From Treponema sp. UBA2869 (GTDB lineage Bacteria > Spirochaetota > Spirochaetia > Treponematales > Treponemataceae), in the NCBI GenBank assembly GCA_002350445.1, contig DEEV01000116.1, positions 38,565-44,298 of the forward strand: a DNA stretch of 5,734 nt, given 5' to 3'. The notes under the pieces were generated by a model. That model worked only from the letters and a program-made list of their open reading frames with translations, made no database searches and had not been told where the DNA came from. The translations under genes were made by a program, and so were the position numbers. Shown piece after piece: positions 5,666 through 5,734 of the stretch; positions within the stretch are counted from its first letter, which is position 1; each line of letters opens with the position of its first letter.

Positions 5666-5734
5666 TTATGAATTAGCTCCGAACGGCTCTTTATCTGCGG
5701 CGGCCTTTTCTGCAGCAGCATAAGCGGCAGCGTC
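5666..5734 (-). CDS. C-terminal tail of an upstream gene, function unknown (partial)
   Basis: A minus-strand frame enters from the right edge and stops at TAA (5668-5666), 3 bases before the MBL hydrolase ATG. The 22 visible residues start DAAAYAAAEKAAADKEP and end in FGANS: alanine-rich with alternating charges, as in a helical tail. High third-position GC in the alanine codons fits coding use, and the tight spacing to the next gene supports a real operon partner. Too little is visible to name the family. Confidence 0.55.
   Translation of the reverse strand, partial: DAAAYAAAEKAAADKEPFGANS

Overview
The window is moderately AT-rich bacterial chromosome with four complete and two partial protein genes. 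Amino-acid and codon character, the relaxed spirochaete-like lipobox of the lipoprotein, and the mix of a free-living tryptophan gene with an Na/Pi transporter of the NptA type suggest a host-associated spirochaete such as a gut or rumen Treponema. That assignment is inference; no 16S or marker gene is present.

Layout. (1) Bases 1-1364, minus strand: trpE, anthranilate synthase component I, cut by the left edge. (2) 1365-1604: its control region. It has a fully consensus sigma-70 promoter (TTGACA, 17 bp, TATAAT) with a perfect inverted repeat at its -35, then a compact block of nested hairpins that probably separates trpE from the upstream gene. (3) 1605-3254, minus strand: an Na+/phosphate cotransporter with a C-terminal PhoU-like domain. 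(4) 3255-3463: a divergent intergenic region with two REP-like palindromes in opposite orientation and overlapping candidate promoters for both directions. The longest reading frame of the transporter runs through the REP pair, so the first 38 residues of that frame are probably not real. (5) 3464-4959, plus strand: a predicted lipoprotein of unknown function and a YfcE/MJ0936-type metallophosphoesterase, joined by an ATGA stop/start overlap. (6) 4960-4993: short convergent spacer. (7) 4994-5662, minus strand: a glyoxalase-II-like metallo-beta-lactamase-fold hydrolase, starting 3 bases after the stop of (8), an upstream gene of which only the alanine-rich C-terminal tail lies in the window (5666-5734).

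How they fit together. trpE feeds tryptophan synthesis from chorismate and appears to have its own regulated promoter. The phosphate transporter is a separate unit. The lipoprotein and phosphoesterase form a tightly coupled pair whose joint role is unknown. The MBL hydrolase is the distal gene of a minus-strand operon entering from the right. I saw no mobile element gene, CRISPR array, tRNA or rRNA, and no convincing new multi-gene system. The most interesting items are the REP pair with its effect on gene start calling, the trpE control region, and the lipoprotein-phosphoesterase pair.
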